A DNA stretch of 64,000 nt from Okibacterium fritillariae (GCF_900167575.1 NZ_FUZP01000001.1:806001-870000); one strand, 5' to 3'; shown: positions 29,001 through 37,737, numbered from the stretch's first letter. The notes: generated from the letters alone by a model not told the origin. A program made the numbers and translations.

Positions 29001-30216
29001 TGGTAGCGACCCGACGAAGCCTGTCGACACCGACAAGGACGGCAAGCCCGACCTGATCGACGCGGATGCCGACGGCGACGGCGTGCCCGATGCCGCCGAG
29101 GCCGGCTCCGATCCGACCAAGCCGTCGGACACGGACGGCGATGGAACCCCCGACTATCAGGACGGTGACTCGGATGGTGACGGCATCCCGGATGGCGTCG
29201 AGGCGGGCAGTGACCCGACTCAGCCGGTGGACACCGACAAGGACGGTAAGCCCGACCTGATCGACACGGACGCTGATGGCGACGGCATCCCCGACTCTGT
29301 CGAGGCCGGGTCGGATCCGACGAAACCCGTCGATACCGACAGTGACGGCACGCCGGACTACCAGGATGGCGACGCCGATGGCGACAAGATCCCGGACAGC
29401 GCCGAGGCGGGCAGCGACCCGACGAAGCCCGTTGACACCGACACCGACGGCAAGCCGGATTATCAGGACTCCGATTCTGACGACGACGGAATTCCGGACT
29501 CGACCGAGGTCGGTTCTGACCCCGCGAGCCCGGTCGACACCGACGGTGACGGCATCCCCGATCACCTCGACCCCGACTCCGATGGCGATGGCATTCCGGA
29601 CGCGATCGACCCGACCCCTCTCGACCCGAACGGCGACGGCGACGGTGACGGCATCCCCGATTCGGTCGAGGCTGGTAGCGACCCGACGAAGCCTGTCGAC
29701 ACCGATAAGGACGGCAAGCCCGACCTGATCGACACCGACGCGGACGGCGACGGCATCCCCGATTCCGCCGAAGCGGGTTCGGATCCGACGAAACCGGTCG
29801 ACACCGATAAGGATGGCAAGCCGGACTATCAGGACACCGATTCCGATGGTGATGGCGTGCCAGATGCCGAGGAAGCCGGTCCGATCCCGGGATCTCCGAC
29901 CGACACGGACGGTGACGGCATCCCGGATTATCTCGACACGGATTCGGATGGCGACGGCAACCCTGACGGCACCGACACGAGCCGCACGACTGCCGACACT
30001 CCCGCCCCCGCGGGCTCGTCGAATGGCGGCTCGGGCATGGGGTCGGGTGGTTCCGGTTCACGCGGGACCGGTTCCCTCTCGAATACGGGCGCCCAGGATG
30101 TTGCCACCACCCTGGCCGCTTCGATCCTCCTTCTGGCCCTTGGACTGGGAACGGCGCTCCGGCGACGCCTCCCCGGCCTGCGCGGGCGGAAGGGAGCCGC
30201 TCGTGACGGCAGCTGA
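26008..30216 (+). CDS. giant secreted TSP3-repeat protein with ricin-like N-domain and LSNTG anchor
   Basis: 1402 residues. A signal peptide ends near residue 49 (VASA). Residues about 50-230 hold three repeats, each with an early Cys, a later Cys and a QxW-type motif (SQLWRY, AQQWEY, AQQWSA): a ricin B-type beta-trefoil lectin layout. From about 235 to 1320 the protein is Asp-rich thrombospondin type 3-like repeat (DTDGDGIPD / EAGSDPTKPVD), each 34-residue unit carrying DxDxDGxxD calcium-type loops. A Gly/Ser linker leads to LSNTG (1357-1361), a hydrophobic helix and a basic tail, a sortase-signal-like end. I start at ATG 26008 (GAAGGGG upstream). Probably a calcium-stiffened surface stalk presenting a lectin; ligand unknown. 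Confidence 0.85.
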   Translation: MKLMKRTHPGGYPPPGISVRRVPREIALGGALILMLASVVSAFPTVASAAPQPPAFIQSAYWLAQGGTANECLTATRDKPVVSMGVPSVSVVIAACGSRGTFDERSQLWRYDPVTEQVTNDYYSQTLGKPQCLTGTEDLAVSETISGVTTRYADVVVSDCAKPFNTAAQQWEYSNASKRWTNVYWAAKNEACMSATITKIITSDGVPYHATVLNRCGGTFDTRAQQWSAEVFEPTVDKDDDDVTDADEADPDGNPADTDSDGKTDNVDDDSDGDGIPDKVEAGDSDPTTKPVDSDTDGVPDLRDTDSDDDGIPDSVEAGPDPTKPVDTDQDGKPDYLDADTDGDGLPDKDEAGPDPTKPVDTDSDGLPDYRDPDSDGDGVPDGIDPSPTDADGDADKDGIPDRVEVGADPTKPVDTDGDGVPDALDEDSDGDGLPDKAEAGSDPTNPVDTDKDGKPDYQDNDSDGDGIPDATDPTPTVPNGDGDGDGVPDAVEIGPDPANPVDSDGDGVPDAKDTDSDGDGIPDGVEAGSDPTQPVDTDKDGKPDLIDTDADGDGIPDSVEAGSDPTKPVDTDSDGVPDYQDTDADGDKIPDSAEAGSDPTKPVDTDQDGEPDYQDKDSDGDGIPDSTEVGSDPTNPIDTDGDGIPDYLDPDSDGDGIPDALDPTPLDPNGDGDGDGIPDSVEAGSDPTKPVDTDKDGKPDLIDTDADGDGIPDSVEAGSDPTKPVDTDSDGVPDYQDTDADGDKIPDSAEAGSDPTKPVDTDKDGKPDYQDVDSDGDGIPDATEVGPDPTKPIDTDGDGIPDHQDPDADGDGIPDAVDPTPTTGGGDGDGDGDGIPDSVEAGSDPTKPVDTDKDGKPDLIDTDADGDGIPDSVEAGSDPTKPVDTDSDGVPDYQDTDADGDKIPDSAEAGSDPTKPVDTDQDGEPDYQDKDSDGDGIPDSTEVGSDPTNPIDTDGDGIPDYLDPDSDGDGIPDALDPTPLDPNGDGDGDGIPDSVEAGSDPTKPVDTDKDGKPDLIDADADGDGVPDAAEAGSDPTKPSDTDGDGTPDYQDGDSDGDGIPDGVEAGSDPTQPVDTDKDGKPDLIDTDADGDGIPDSVEAGSDPTKPVDTDSDGTPDYQDGDADGDKIPDSAEAGSDPTKPVDTDTDGKPDYQDSDSDDDGIPDSTEVGSDPASPVDTDGDGIPDHLDPDSDGDGIPDAIDPTPLDPNGDGDGDGIPDSVEAGSDPTKPVDTDKDGKPDLIDTDADGDGIPDSAEAGSDPTKPVDTDKDGKPDYQDTDSDGDGVPDAEEAGPIPGSPTDTDGDGIPDYLDTDSDGDGNPDGTDTSRTTADTPAPAGSSNGGSGMGSGGSGSRGTGSLSNTGAQDVATTLAASILLLALGLGTALRRRLPGLRGRKGAARDGS
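27619..28100 (+). repeat. near-identical 0.48-kb direct repeat, copy 1
   Basis: Matches 28561-29042 with only a few differences seen by eye (for example ACT/ACG near 27824). The copies are 942 bases (314 codons, two super-repeats) apart. Confidence 0.85.
28561..29042 (+). repeat. near-identical 0.48-kb direct repeat, copy 2
   Basis: Second copy of the block at 27619-28100, in the same reading frame. Synonymous positions are conserved too, so the duplication or conversion is recent compared with other units of the gene. Confidence 0.85.
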
Positions 30217-30800
30217 CGCAGAGAGGTAACAGGGATACCCCCGATGGGGTGCAGATGCTTCAGGCATCCGCACCCCGAGGCCCGGTGAGTCGTAGATGCT
30301 CACCGGGCCTCGCTTTGCCCTCGGTGTGTTCATGCTCACCGAGGGCATTCGTGTGCCCGGATCCCCGTTGCCGTGCGGGTTGCGACGGCTTTGGTCGCGC
30401 CGGGCGAACGGTCGCCGCGGGGTGTCGCGATGATTCGATGTGGCAGACACGCCTCACTTGGTGCAACTGGCAGGTTCCGGCTCGCCGCCGATTCCGACAC
30501 GGATGAGTGAAGAGATGTGGCAGATCTGGTATGGGCTCGCTGCGCATCTCTGGAGTTTGCACGTGCACCTCTCTGAAACCGCCGTCGCCCTTGCTGTTGC
30601 TGTTGCTGTCGCGGGATCTCGGAAACCAGCGACACGCCGTCGATGCAAAACGCAAAGCTTCGGGTTTCCTCTTGTAGGGCTGGGAGGTCTGTGTCAGTAT
30701 TCAGCCAATGAGATCAGAGTGCTGATATGTCACTGTGATGGCGACGGTTCGCCGCCTCCCTTGGGAGTCTCAGATTCGGTTACGAACGAAAGTGACAGAG
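30217..30800. other. 584-base gap between the two giant repeat genes
   Basis: Contains two tandem stem-loops near its start (listed separately) and a short TTGCTG microsatellite near 30590. I see no coding frame with credible codon use or ribosome site. The last 100 bases presumably carry the promoter of the second gene. Confidence 0.5.
30278..30345 (+). terminator. two tandem stem-loops after the first giant repeat gene
   Basis: Stem 1: 30278-30289 with 30299-30310 (12 perfect pairs). Stem 2: 30318-30326 with 30337-30345 (9 perfect pairs). The first is followed by a short CGCTTT. The sequence resembles that after the second giant gene, so the duplication extended past the stop codon. Confidence 0.65.
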
Positions 30801-33800
30801 ATGCCTCCAATCCAACGCTGGGAGGGTTCGCTCGGTCGACACCTCGGCCAGCCCCGTAAGCGCACTCGAACCCGAACCGCACTCGGCCTGTGGGTGACGA
30901 CGTCCACCGTTGCGGCCTCGTTCATCCTGAGCGGCGGAGTCGCCCAGGCTGCGCCCGGCCCCGATGACCTGGACGGCGACGGCATCAGCAATGCGGCAGA
31001 GTGCGACTCTGCGACGGGCAGTGCGCTCTCCAACGGCAGTTTCGAAAGTCCGGTATTGCCGGCCGGAGCGACCTGGCGCACCTACGACGCCGGCGCTGTA
31101 CCCGGGTGGGACACGACGGCCTCGGATAACCAGATCGAAATCCGCAATGGAACAGCGGCCGTCCCGTCGCTTGCCGGCCGGCAGCATGCTGAGCTCAACG
31201 CCTATGAAGCCTCGCGGTTGTATCAGGACGTGGACACCGTGCCCGGTGAGACGTATGTGTTCACGTTCGGACACCGCGGTCGCGGTGGAACGGACACGAT
31301 GCGCGTACTCGCCGGCGCGCCGGGGGCGGCCCTGCAGCCGTCGGCGAATTACTCGACGGGCTCTGCGGCCTGGTCGGAGTACCGATACACCTATCAGGTG
31401 CCGGCCGGACAGACGGTCACCCGCTTCGGATTCGAAGCCGTATCCACGTCAGATGGCAACAACCGTGAGGGTAACTACCTCGACGGCATCCGATTCACTG
31501 TTTGTGGCGATACCGACGGCGACGGGGTCGGGGACTTCAAAGACGACGACTCCGACAACGACGGGGTTCCCGACAATATCGAAGGCGCCGCCGACACCGA
31601 CGGCGATGGGGTCCCCAACTTCCGCGACACCGACTCGGACGGCGACGGCATCCCCGACGCCAACGAGGCGGGGGCGGACCCCACGAAGCCGGTCGACACC
31701 GACGGCGACGGCACCCCCGACCTGATCGACACCGATTCGGATGGCGATGGCGTTCCCGACAAGGTCGACGTCGGTCCTGACCCCACCGCACCACTCGACA
31801 CGGACGGCGACGGCACCCCCGACCATCTGGACGCTGACGCCGACGGTGACGGCATTCAGGACGGTGCGGACGGCACCGGTGATGCCGACAAGGACGGCAT
31901 CCCGAACTTCCGTGACACCGACTCCGATGGCGATGGCATCCCCGACTCTGTCGAGGTCGGTGCCGACCCGGCGAACCCGGTCGATACGGACGCAGACGGC
32001 ACGCCGGACTATCTCGATGCCGATACCGACGGTGACGGCCTGCCCGACAGCGACGAGGCCGGAAGCGACCCCGCCAATCCCCGCGACACCGACAAGGATG
32101 GTACGCCCGACTATCAGGACACGGATTCCGATGGCGATGGCATCCCCGACGGGATCGACCCGTCGCCGACCGACCCCGAAGGCGATGCCGACAAGGACGG
32201 CATCCCGGACCGCGTAGAAGTCGGGGCCGACCCGACGAAGCCGGTCGACACCGATGGGGATGGCACGCCCGACGCGCTCGACACGGACTCGGACGGAGAC
32301 GGTCTGCCCGACAGCGACGAAGCCGGAAGCGACCCCGCCAATCCCCGCGACACCGACGCGGACGGCACGCCCGACTATCGGGACACCGACTCGGACGGCG
32401 ATGGCATCCCCGATGCGACCGACCCGACCCCCACGGTGCCGAACGGCGACGCCGACGGCGATGGCGTGCCTGACGCGGTCGAGATCGGGCCTGACCCGAC
32501 AAAGCCCGTCGACTCGGACGCCGACGGTGTGCCTGACGCGAAGGACACCGACGCGGATGGCGACGGCATCCCCGACGCTGTGGAGGCGGGCTTGGACCCG
32601 ACGAAGCCGGTCGACACGGATGGTGATGGCACCCCGGATTACCAGGACACGGACGCCGACGGTGATGCCGTTCCCGACAGTGGTGAGGCGGGCTCGGACC
32701 CGACGAGTCCCGTCGATACGGACGCGGATGGCACGCCCGACTATCAGGATGCAGACTCCGATAGCGATGGCATCCCCGATGCGACCGAGGTGGGAGCCGA
32801 CCCGACGAACCCGCTCGACACCGACGGCGACGGCATCCCGGATCATCTCGACAGCGACTCGGATGGTGATGGCATCCCGGATGCGGTCGACCCGACCCCG
32901 ACCTCCGCGAGCGGTGACGGTGACGGTGACGGCATCCCCGACTCGGTCGAGGTGGGCAGCGACCCGACCAAACCTGTCGACACCGACGGTGACGGCACCC
33001 CCGACCTCAGAGACACGGATGCCGATGGCGATGGTGTCCCCGACACGGTCGAGGCGGGCGCCGATCCGACGAAGCCGGTCGATACCGACGGCGACGGCGT
33101 GCCGGACTATCAAGACACGGATGCCGATGGCGACACGGTTCCCGACAACGCCGAGGCCGGCAGCGACCCCACGAACCCGGTCGACACCGACACGGACGGC
33201 ACGCCGGACTATCAGGATGCCGACTCCGATGGCGACGGCATCCCCGACGCGACCGAGGTGGGGCCTGACCCGTCTCAGCCACTCGACACTGATGGCGACG
33301 GCACCCCGGATTACCTGGACGCCGATTCGGACGCCGATGGTATCCCGGACGCGGTCGATCCGACCCCGCTCGACCCGAACGGCGACGGCGACGGCGATGG
33401 GGTCCCCGACGCCGTCGAGGTCGGAAGCGACCCGACCAGCCCGGTCGACACCGACGGTGACGGCACCCCCGACCTGACCGACACGGATGCCGATGGCGAT
33501 GGTGTCCCCGATGCGGTCGAGGCGGGCGCCGATCCGACGAAGCCGGTCGATACCGACGGCGACGGCGTGCCGGACTATCAAGACACGGATGCCGATGGCG
33601 ACACGGTTCCCGACAACGCCGAGGCCGGCAGCGACCCCACGAACCCGGTCGACACCGACACGGACGGCACGCCGGACTATCAGGATGCCGACTCCGATGG
33701 CGACGGCATCCCCGACGCGACCGAGGTGGGCTCCGATCCCGCGAATCCCGTCGACACCGATGGCGACGGCACCCCGGACTATCTCGACGCCGACGCCGAT

Positions 33801-36290
33801 GGCGACAACATCCTCGACGGCGCCGAGGCGGGCAGCGACCCGACGAACCCGGTCGACACCGACTCGGACGGCGCGCCCGACTTCCAAGATGCCGATTCCG
33901 ATGGCGACGGCATCCCCGACGCGACCGAGGTGGGTTCCGATCCCGCGAATCCCGTCGACACCGATGGCGACGGAACGCCCGACTATCTCGACGCCGACTC
34001 CGACGGCGATGATATCCCCGACGCCGTCGACCCGACCCCCTTCGACCCGAACGGCGACGGCGACGGAGACGGCATCCCCGACTCCGTCGAGGTAGGCGGC
34101 GACCCGACGAAGCCGGTCGACACGGATCAGGACGGCAAACCCGATCTGACCGACACGGATGCGGACGGCGACGGTGTTCCCGATGCGGTCGAGGCGGGCG
34201 CCGATCCGACGAGCCCCGTCGACACCGACGGTGATGGAACGCCCGATTATCGGGATGTCGACGCCGACGGCGATGGCCTGCCCGACTCGAGCGAAGCGGG
34301 CAGCGACCCGACGAAGCCGGTCGACACCGACACCGACGGCACGCCCGACTACCAGGATGTCGATTCCGACGGCGATGGCATCCCCGACGCCACCGAGGTG
34401 GGTTCCGATCCCGCGAATCCCGTCGACACCGATGGCGACGGAACGCCCGATCACCTGGACGCCGACTCCGATGGCGACGGCATTCCTGATTCGCTCGACC
34501 CGACCCCGACCGCCGCGAATGGCGATGGCGACGGTGACGGCATTCCCGACGCCGTCGAGGTGGGCAGCGACCCGGCCAACCCGGTCGACACCGATGCGGA
34601 CGGCACCCCCGACCTCAGAGACACGGATGCGGATGGCGACGGTGTCCCGGATGCCGTCGAAGCTGGAGCCGACCCGACCAAGCCCGTCGATACAGACGCC
34701 GATGGCGTGCCCGACTATCAGGACACGGATGCGGATGGCGACAACATCCTCGATAGTGCCGAGGCGGGCAGCGACCCGACCAAGCCCATCGACACCGACA
34801 CCGACGGCACGCCGGACTACCAGGATGTCGACTCCGATGGCGACGGCATCCCCGACGCCACCGAGGTCGGGGCCGATCCGGCACACCCCGTCGACACCGA
34901 TGGCGACGGGACACCGGACTATCTCGACGCGGATTCGGATGGCGATGGCATCCCTGATGCGGTCGATCCGACCCCGTTCGATGCGAATGGCGACGGAGAC
35001 GGGGACGGCATCCCCGACGCCGTCGAGGTCGGGAGCGACCCGACCAGCCCGGTCGACACCGACAAGGACGGCAAACCCGACCTGATCGACACCGATGCGG
35101 ACGGCGACGGCGTGCCCGATGCCGTCGAGGCGGGCGCCGATCCGACGAAACCTACCGATGCCGACGGCGACGGAACCCCGGACTACCGGGACCTCGACGC
35201 GGATGGCGACGGCATTCCGGACGCGGTCGAAGCGGGCAGCGACCCGACGAAACCTGTCGATACCGACAATGACGGCACCCCCGACCTGGCGGACACCGAT
35301 GCGGATGGCGACGGTATCCCGGACGCGGTCGAAGCGGGCAGCGACCCGACGAAACCCGTCGACACCGACGCTGACGGCACCCCCGACTACCGGGACACGG
35401 ATGCGGATGGCGACAAGATTCCCGACCGCGCTGAGGCGGGCAGCGACCCGACCAGGCCGGCCGACACGGACTCCGACGGCAAGCCGGACTATCAAGACGT
35501 CGATTCCGACGGGGACAACATTCTCGATGCTCTCGAAATCGGAGCTGACGTCACGCATCCGCTCGACACCGACGCCGATGGTGTGCCGAACTATCTCGAC
35601 ACGGACGCCGACGGCGACGGCATCCCGGATGTCGTCGATCCGACGCCGCTCGACGCGCAGGGTGATGGTGACGGCGATGGAATCCTCGATGTCATCGAGG
35701 TGGGCTCTGATCCGACGAAGCCGGTCGACACCGACAAGGATGGCAAGCCCGACCTGGTCGATACGGATTCGGACGGCGACGGCATCCCGGACGAGATCGA
35801 GGTGGGCTCTGACCCGACGAAGCCGGTCGATACCGACAAGGACGGCAAGCCGGACTATCAGGACACCGACTCCGACGGCGACGGCGTGCCCGACCGTGAA
35901 GAGGCCGGCCCCATTCCCGGGTCGCCGACCGACACGGATGGCGATGGCATCCCGGACTATCTCGATACGGATTCGGATGGCGACGGCAAACCCGACGCTA
36001 CTGATACGAGCCGCACGACGGCCGATGCCCCTGCGCCAGCGGGTTCGTCGAATGGCGGCTCGGGCACGAACTCGGGAGCTTCGAACGGTTCCGCCACTTC
36101 CGGTGGTTCCGGCAGCGCGAACGGCTCCGGCTCGCACGGTTCCGGTTCGCTCTCGAACACGGGCGCCCCGGATGCCTCGAGCACCCTGGCCGCGTCGATC
36201 CTCCTCCTGGCCCTCGGGCTCGGAACGGCGCTCGGGCGCCGCATCCCCGGACTGCGCGGGCGGAAGGGAGCCGCTCGTGACGGCAGCTGA
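30801..36290 (+). CDS. giant secreted TSP3-repeat protein with CBM/DUF642-like N-domain and LSNTG anchor
   Basis: 1829 residues from ATG 30801 (ribosome site weak; 30735 is an alternative). A long basic signal sequence ends near residue 50 (AQAA). Residues about 65-230 form a beta-sandwich-like domain beginning LSNGSFESP with PGW, ASRLYQDVDTVPGETYVFTF and YLDGIRFTVC; this resembles DUF642 or family-4-type carbohydrate-binding modules. The remaining 1500 or so residues are TSP3-like Asp-rich repeats, in eight super-repeats ending DPTP or DPSP. A Gly/Ser linker, LSNTG (1784-1788), a helix and a basic tail end the protein; the last 41 residues differ from the first giant protein at only a few positions. 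Likely a longer sister stalk with a different binding head. Confidence 0.85.
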   Translation: MPPIQRWEGSLGRHLGQPRKRTRTRTALGLWVTTSTVAASFILSGGVAQAAPGPDDLDGDGISNAAECDSATGSALSNGSFESPVLPAGATWRTYDAGAVPGWDTTASDNQIEIRNGTAAVPSLAGRQHAELNAYEASRLYQDVDTVPGETYVFTFGHRGRGGTDTMRVLAGAPGAALQPSANYSTGSAAWSEYRYTYQVPAGQTVTRFGFEAVSTSDGNNREGNYLDGIRFTVCGDTDGDGVGDFKDDDSDNDGVPDNIEGAADTDGDGVPNFRDTDSDGDGIPDANEAGADPTKPVDTDGDGTPDLIDTDSDGDGVPDKVDVGPDPTAPLDTDGDGTPDHLDADADGDGIQDGADGTGDADKDGIPNFRDTDSDGDGIPDSVEVGADPANPVDTDADGTPDYLDADTDGDGLPDSDEAGSDPANPRDTDKDGTPDYQDTDSDGDGIPDGIDPSPTDPEGDADKDGIPDRVEVGADPTKPVDTDGDGTPDALDTDSDGDGLPDSDEAGSDPANPRDTDADGTPDYRDTDSDGDGIPDATDPTPTVPNGDADGDGVPDAVEIGPDPTKPVDSDADGVPDAKDTDADGDGIPDAVEAGLDPTKPVDTDGDGTPDYQDTDADGDAVPDSGEAGSDPTSPVDTDADGTPDYQDADSDSDGIPDATEVGADPTNPLDTDGDGIPDHLDSDSDGDGIPDAVDPTPTSASGDGDGDGIPDSVEVGSDPTKPVDTDGDGTPDLRDTDADGDGVPDTVEAGADPTKPVDTDGDGVPDYQDTDADGDTVPDNAEAGSDPTNPVDTDTDGTPDYQDADSDGDGIPDATEVGPDPSQPLDTDGDGTPDYLDADSDADGIPDAVDPTPLDPNGDGDGDGVPDAVEVGSDPTSPVDTDGDGTPDLTDTDADGDGVPDAVEAGADPTKPVDTDGDGVPDYQDTDADGDTVPDNAEAGSDPTNPVDTDTDGTPDYQDADSDGDGIPDATEVGSDPANPVDTDGDGTPDYLDADADGDNILDGAEAGSDPTNPVDTDSDGAPDFQDADSDGDGIPDATEVGSDPANPVDTDGDGTPDYLDADSDGDDIPDAVDPTPFDPNGDGDGDGIPDSVEVGGDPTKPVDTDQDGKPDLTDTDADGDGVPDAVEAGADPTSPVDTDGDGTPDYRDVDADGDGLPDSSEAGSDPTKPVDTDTDGTPDYQDVDSDGDGIPDATEVGSDPANPVDTDGDGTPDHLDADSDGDGIPDSLDPTPTAANGDGDGDGIPDAVEVGSDPANPVDTDADGTPDLRDTDADGDGVPDAVEAGADPTKPVDTDADGVPDYQDTDADGDNILDSAEAGSDPTKPIDTDTDGTPDYQDVDSDGDGIPDATEVGADPAHPVDTDGDGTPDYLDADSDGDGIPDAVDPTPFDANGDGDGDGIPDAVEVGSDPTSPVDTDKDGKPDLIDTDADGDGVPDAVEAGADPTKPTDADGDGTPDYRDLDADGDGIPDAVEAGSDPTKPVDTDNDGTPDLADTDADGDGIPDAVEAGSDPTKPVDTDADGTPDYRDTDADGDKIPDRAEAGSDPTRPADTDSDGKPDYQDVDSDGDNILDALEIGADVTHPLDTDADGVPNYLDTDADGDGIPDVVDPTPLDAQGDGDGDGILDVIEVGSDPTKPVDTDKDGKPDLVDTDSDGDGIPDEIEVGSDPTKPVDTDKDGKPDYQDTDSDGDGVPDREEAGPIPGSPTDTDGDGIPDYLDTDSDGDGKPDATDTSRTTADAPAPAGSSNGGSGTNSGASNGSATSGGSGSANGSGSHGSGSLSNTGAPDASSTLAASILLLALGLGTALGRRIPGLRGRKGAARDGS
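33013..33261 (+). repeat. near-identical 0.25-kb direct repeat, copy 1
   Basis: Matches 33481-33729 with very few differences, offset 468 bases (156 codons, exactly one super-repeat). Confidence 0.8.
33481..33729 (+). repeat. near-identical 0.25-kb direct repeat, copy 2
   Basis: Second copy of 33013-33261 in frame. It shows the super-repeat period directly at DNA level. Confidence 0.8.
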
Positions 36291-36318
36291 CAGACAGAAG
36301 TAACAGGGATTCCCCAGC

Positions 36319-36382
36319 GGGGTGCGGATGCGTCGGGCCTCCGCACCCCGAGGCCCCGGCGAGTTCACGCTCGCCGGGGCCT
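36319..36382 (+). terminator. two tandem stem-loops after the second giant repeat gene
   Basis: Stem 1: 36319-36328 with 36340-36349 (10 pairs). Stem 2: 36351-36363 with 36370-36382 (13 perfect pairs, 6-base loop). The arrangement parallels the terminator region of the first giant gene. Confidence 0.65.
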
Positions 36383-36507
36383 CACCTGTGCCCCCGTTCA
36401 TCCATTCGTCGTCTCTTTCGGCCGCGATCGGAATATCGTCCAGACCTCGCGCTGTTAGAGTTGTCGACTGTCTCGAATCGATTCGACCCCGCGAGGAAAA
36501 CTGCTCT

Positions 36508-37737
36508 GTGACCACTGTTCTGCACCCCGGTGACGCGCTCACGCGCCGCCAACGACTCGTCTACGTCCTCATCCTCGGTGCGCTCACCGCGCTCGGGCCC
36601 TTCACGATCGACCTCTATCTGCCGGCATTCCCGGTGCTCGAGCGCGAACTCGACGTGCAGGCCGCCCTCATCCAGCTGACGCTCACGGGCACGACGGTCG
36701 GTTTCGCGGTGGGCCAGCTGTTCATGGGGCCGTGGAGCGACAAGGTGGGCCGACGACTGCCGCTCATCATTGCGACGTCGGTGCACATCGCGGCGAGCGT
36801 GGGCGCGGCGTTCGCGCCCGACATCGTGTGGCTCAGCGTCTTCCGTGTGCTGCAGGGCATGGGCGCGGCGGCCGGCGGTGTCGTGGCGATGGCCATGGTG
36901 CGCGATCTGTTCGGTGGCAAACCGCTCGTGCGCATGCTCTCGCGGCTGGCGCTCGTCAACGGCCTCGCACCGATCCTCGCTCCCGTCATCGGCTCGCAGC
37001 TGCTGCGGGTGGTCGATTGGCGCGGCATCTTCGTGGTGCTGGCGGCCTACGGCATCCTCGTGCTCGTCGCCGTCTCATTCTTCATCGTCGAGACCCTGCC
37101 GCAGGAGCGTCGCGTGGGCGCCGGTCACTCGACCGTGCGTCAGCGTTACAAGTCGGTCTTCAGCGATCGTGTCTTCGTCGGGGTCGCGCTCATCGGCGGT
37201 ATGAGCTTCTCGGGTCTCTTCGCCTACCTGTCGTCGTCCTCGTTCCTCTTCCAGCAGGTCTACGGGCTGGATGCTCAGCAATACGGTTTCCTGTTCGCGG
37301 TGAACTCGATCGGCATCGTGATCGGCGTGCAGGTCTCGTCGCGGCTCATGCGCCACTATGGCGCGCAGTGGATCCTCTCGGTCACGACGGCCGTGCAGCT
37401 CGTGGCGGCTCTCACGATCGTGGCGTTGGCGGGCACGGATGCGGGCCTCCTCGGCATTCTGATCCCGCTCTTCTTCTTCATCATGGCGTGTGGTTTCGGT
37501 TTCCCGGCCGTTCAGGTTCTGGCCCTCGTGAACCACGGCCACGAGGCGGGCACGGCGGCGTCTCTGCTGGGCGCGATGAACTTCGGGTTGGCGGGCATCA
37601 TCTCGCCGCTCGTCGGTGTCTTGGGCATCGGCACGGCCGCACCGATGGGCATCGTCATGGCGGGCACGGCGGTCATCTCCGTGCTGTCGCTGTGGCTGAT
37701 CGTGCGCCCGCGCACGGTTCCGGCGCTGGCGAACTAG
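36508..37737 (+). CDS. Bcr/CflA-family MFS drug exporter
   Basis: 409 residues from a GTG with GAGGAAAA upstream; an in-frame reading to 36322 would cross the terminator of the previous gene. Twelve hydrophobic helices. Diagnostic marks are GPFTIDLYLPAFP in helix 1, GQLFMGPWSDKVGRRLPLI (MFS motif A), and the VFRVLQGMGAAAGGVVAMAMVRD helix 4 motif. This matches the drug/H+ antiporter-1 Bcr/CflA group, which exports bicyclomycin, chloramphenicol or other compounds. Real substrate unknown. Confidence 0.9.
   Translation: MTTVLHPGDALTRRQRLVYVLILGALTALGPFTIDLYLPAFPVLERELDVQAALIQLTLTGTTVGFAVGQLFMGPWSDKVGRRLPLIIATSVHIAASVGAAFAPDIVWLSVFRVLQGMGAAAGGVVAMAMVRDLFGGKPLVRMLSRLALVNGLAPILAPVIGSQLLRVVDWRGIFVVLAAYGILVLVAVSFFIVETLPQERRVGAGHSTVRQRYKSVFSDRVFVGVALIGGMSFSGLFAYLSSSSFLFQQVYGLDAQQYGFLFAVNSIGIVIGVQVSSRLMRHYGAQWILSVTTAVQLVAALTIVALAGTDAGLLGILIPLFFFIMACGFGFPAVQVLALVNHGHEAGTAASLLGAMNFGLAGIISPLVGVLGIGTAAPMGIVMAGTAVISVLSLWLIVRPRTVPALAN

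Noticed and set aside
26609-30061. 1150-codon open frame on the minus strand opposite the first giant repeat gene
   Set aside because: It is a by-product of Asp-rich repeat codons; its product is Arg/Pro/His-rich low complexity, with no ribosome site.
30440-30859. 139-codon frame between the giant genes
   Set aside because: Overlaps the start of the second giant gene, lacks a ribosome site and has atypical composition.
26800-36000. CRISPR-like array suggested by regular short repeats
   Set aside because: The periodic units are in-frame coding repeats without unique spacers; period varies with codon insertions.
31449-36542. 1697-codon open frame on the minus strand opposite the second giant repeat gene
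   Set aside because: Same cause; Val/Arg/Ile-Gly repetitive product mirroring the plus-strand repeats.
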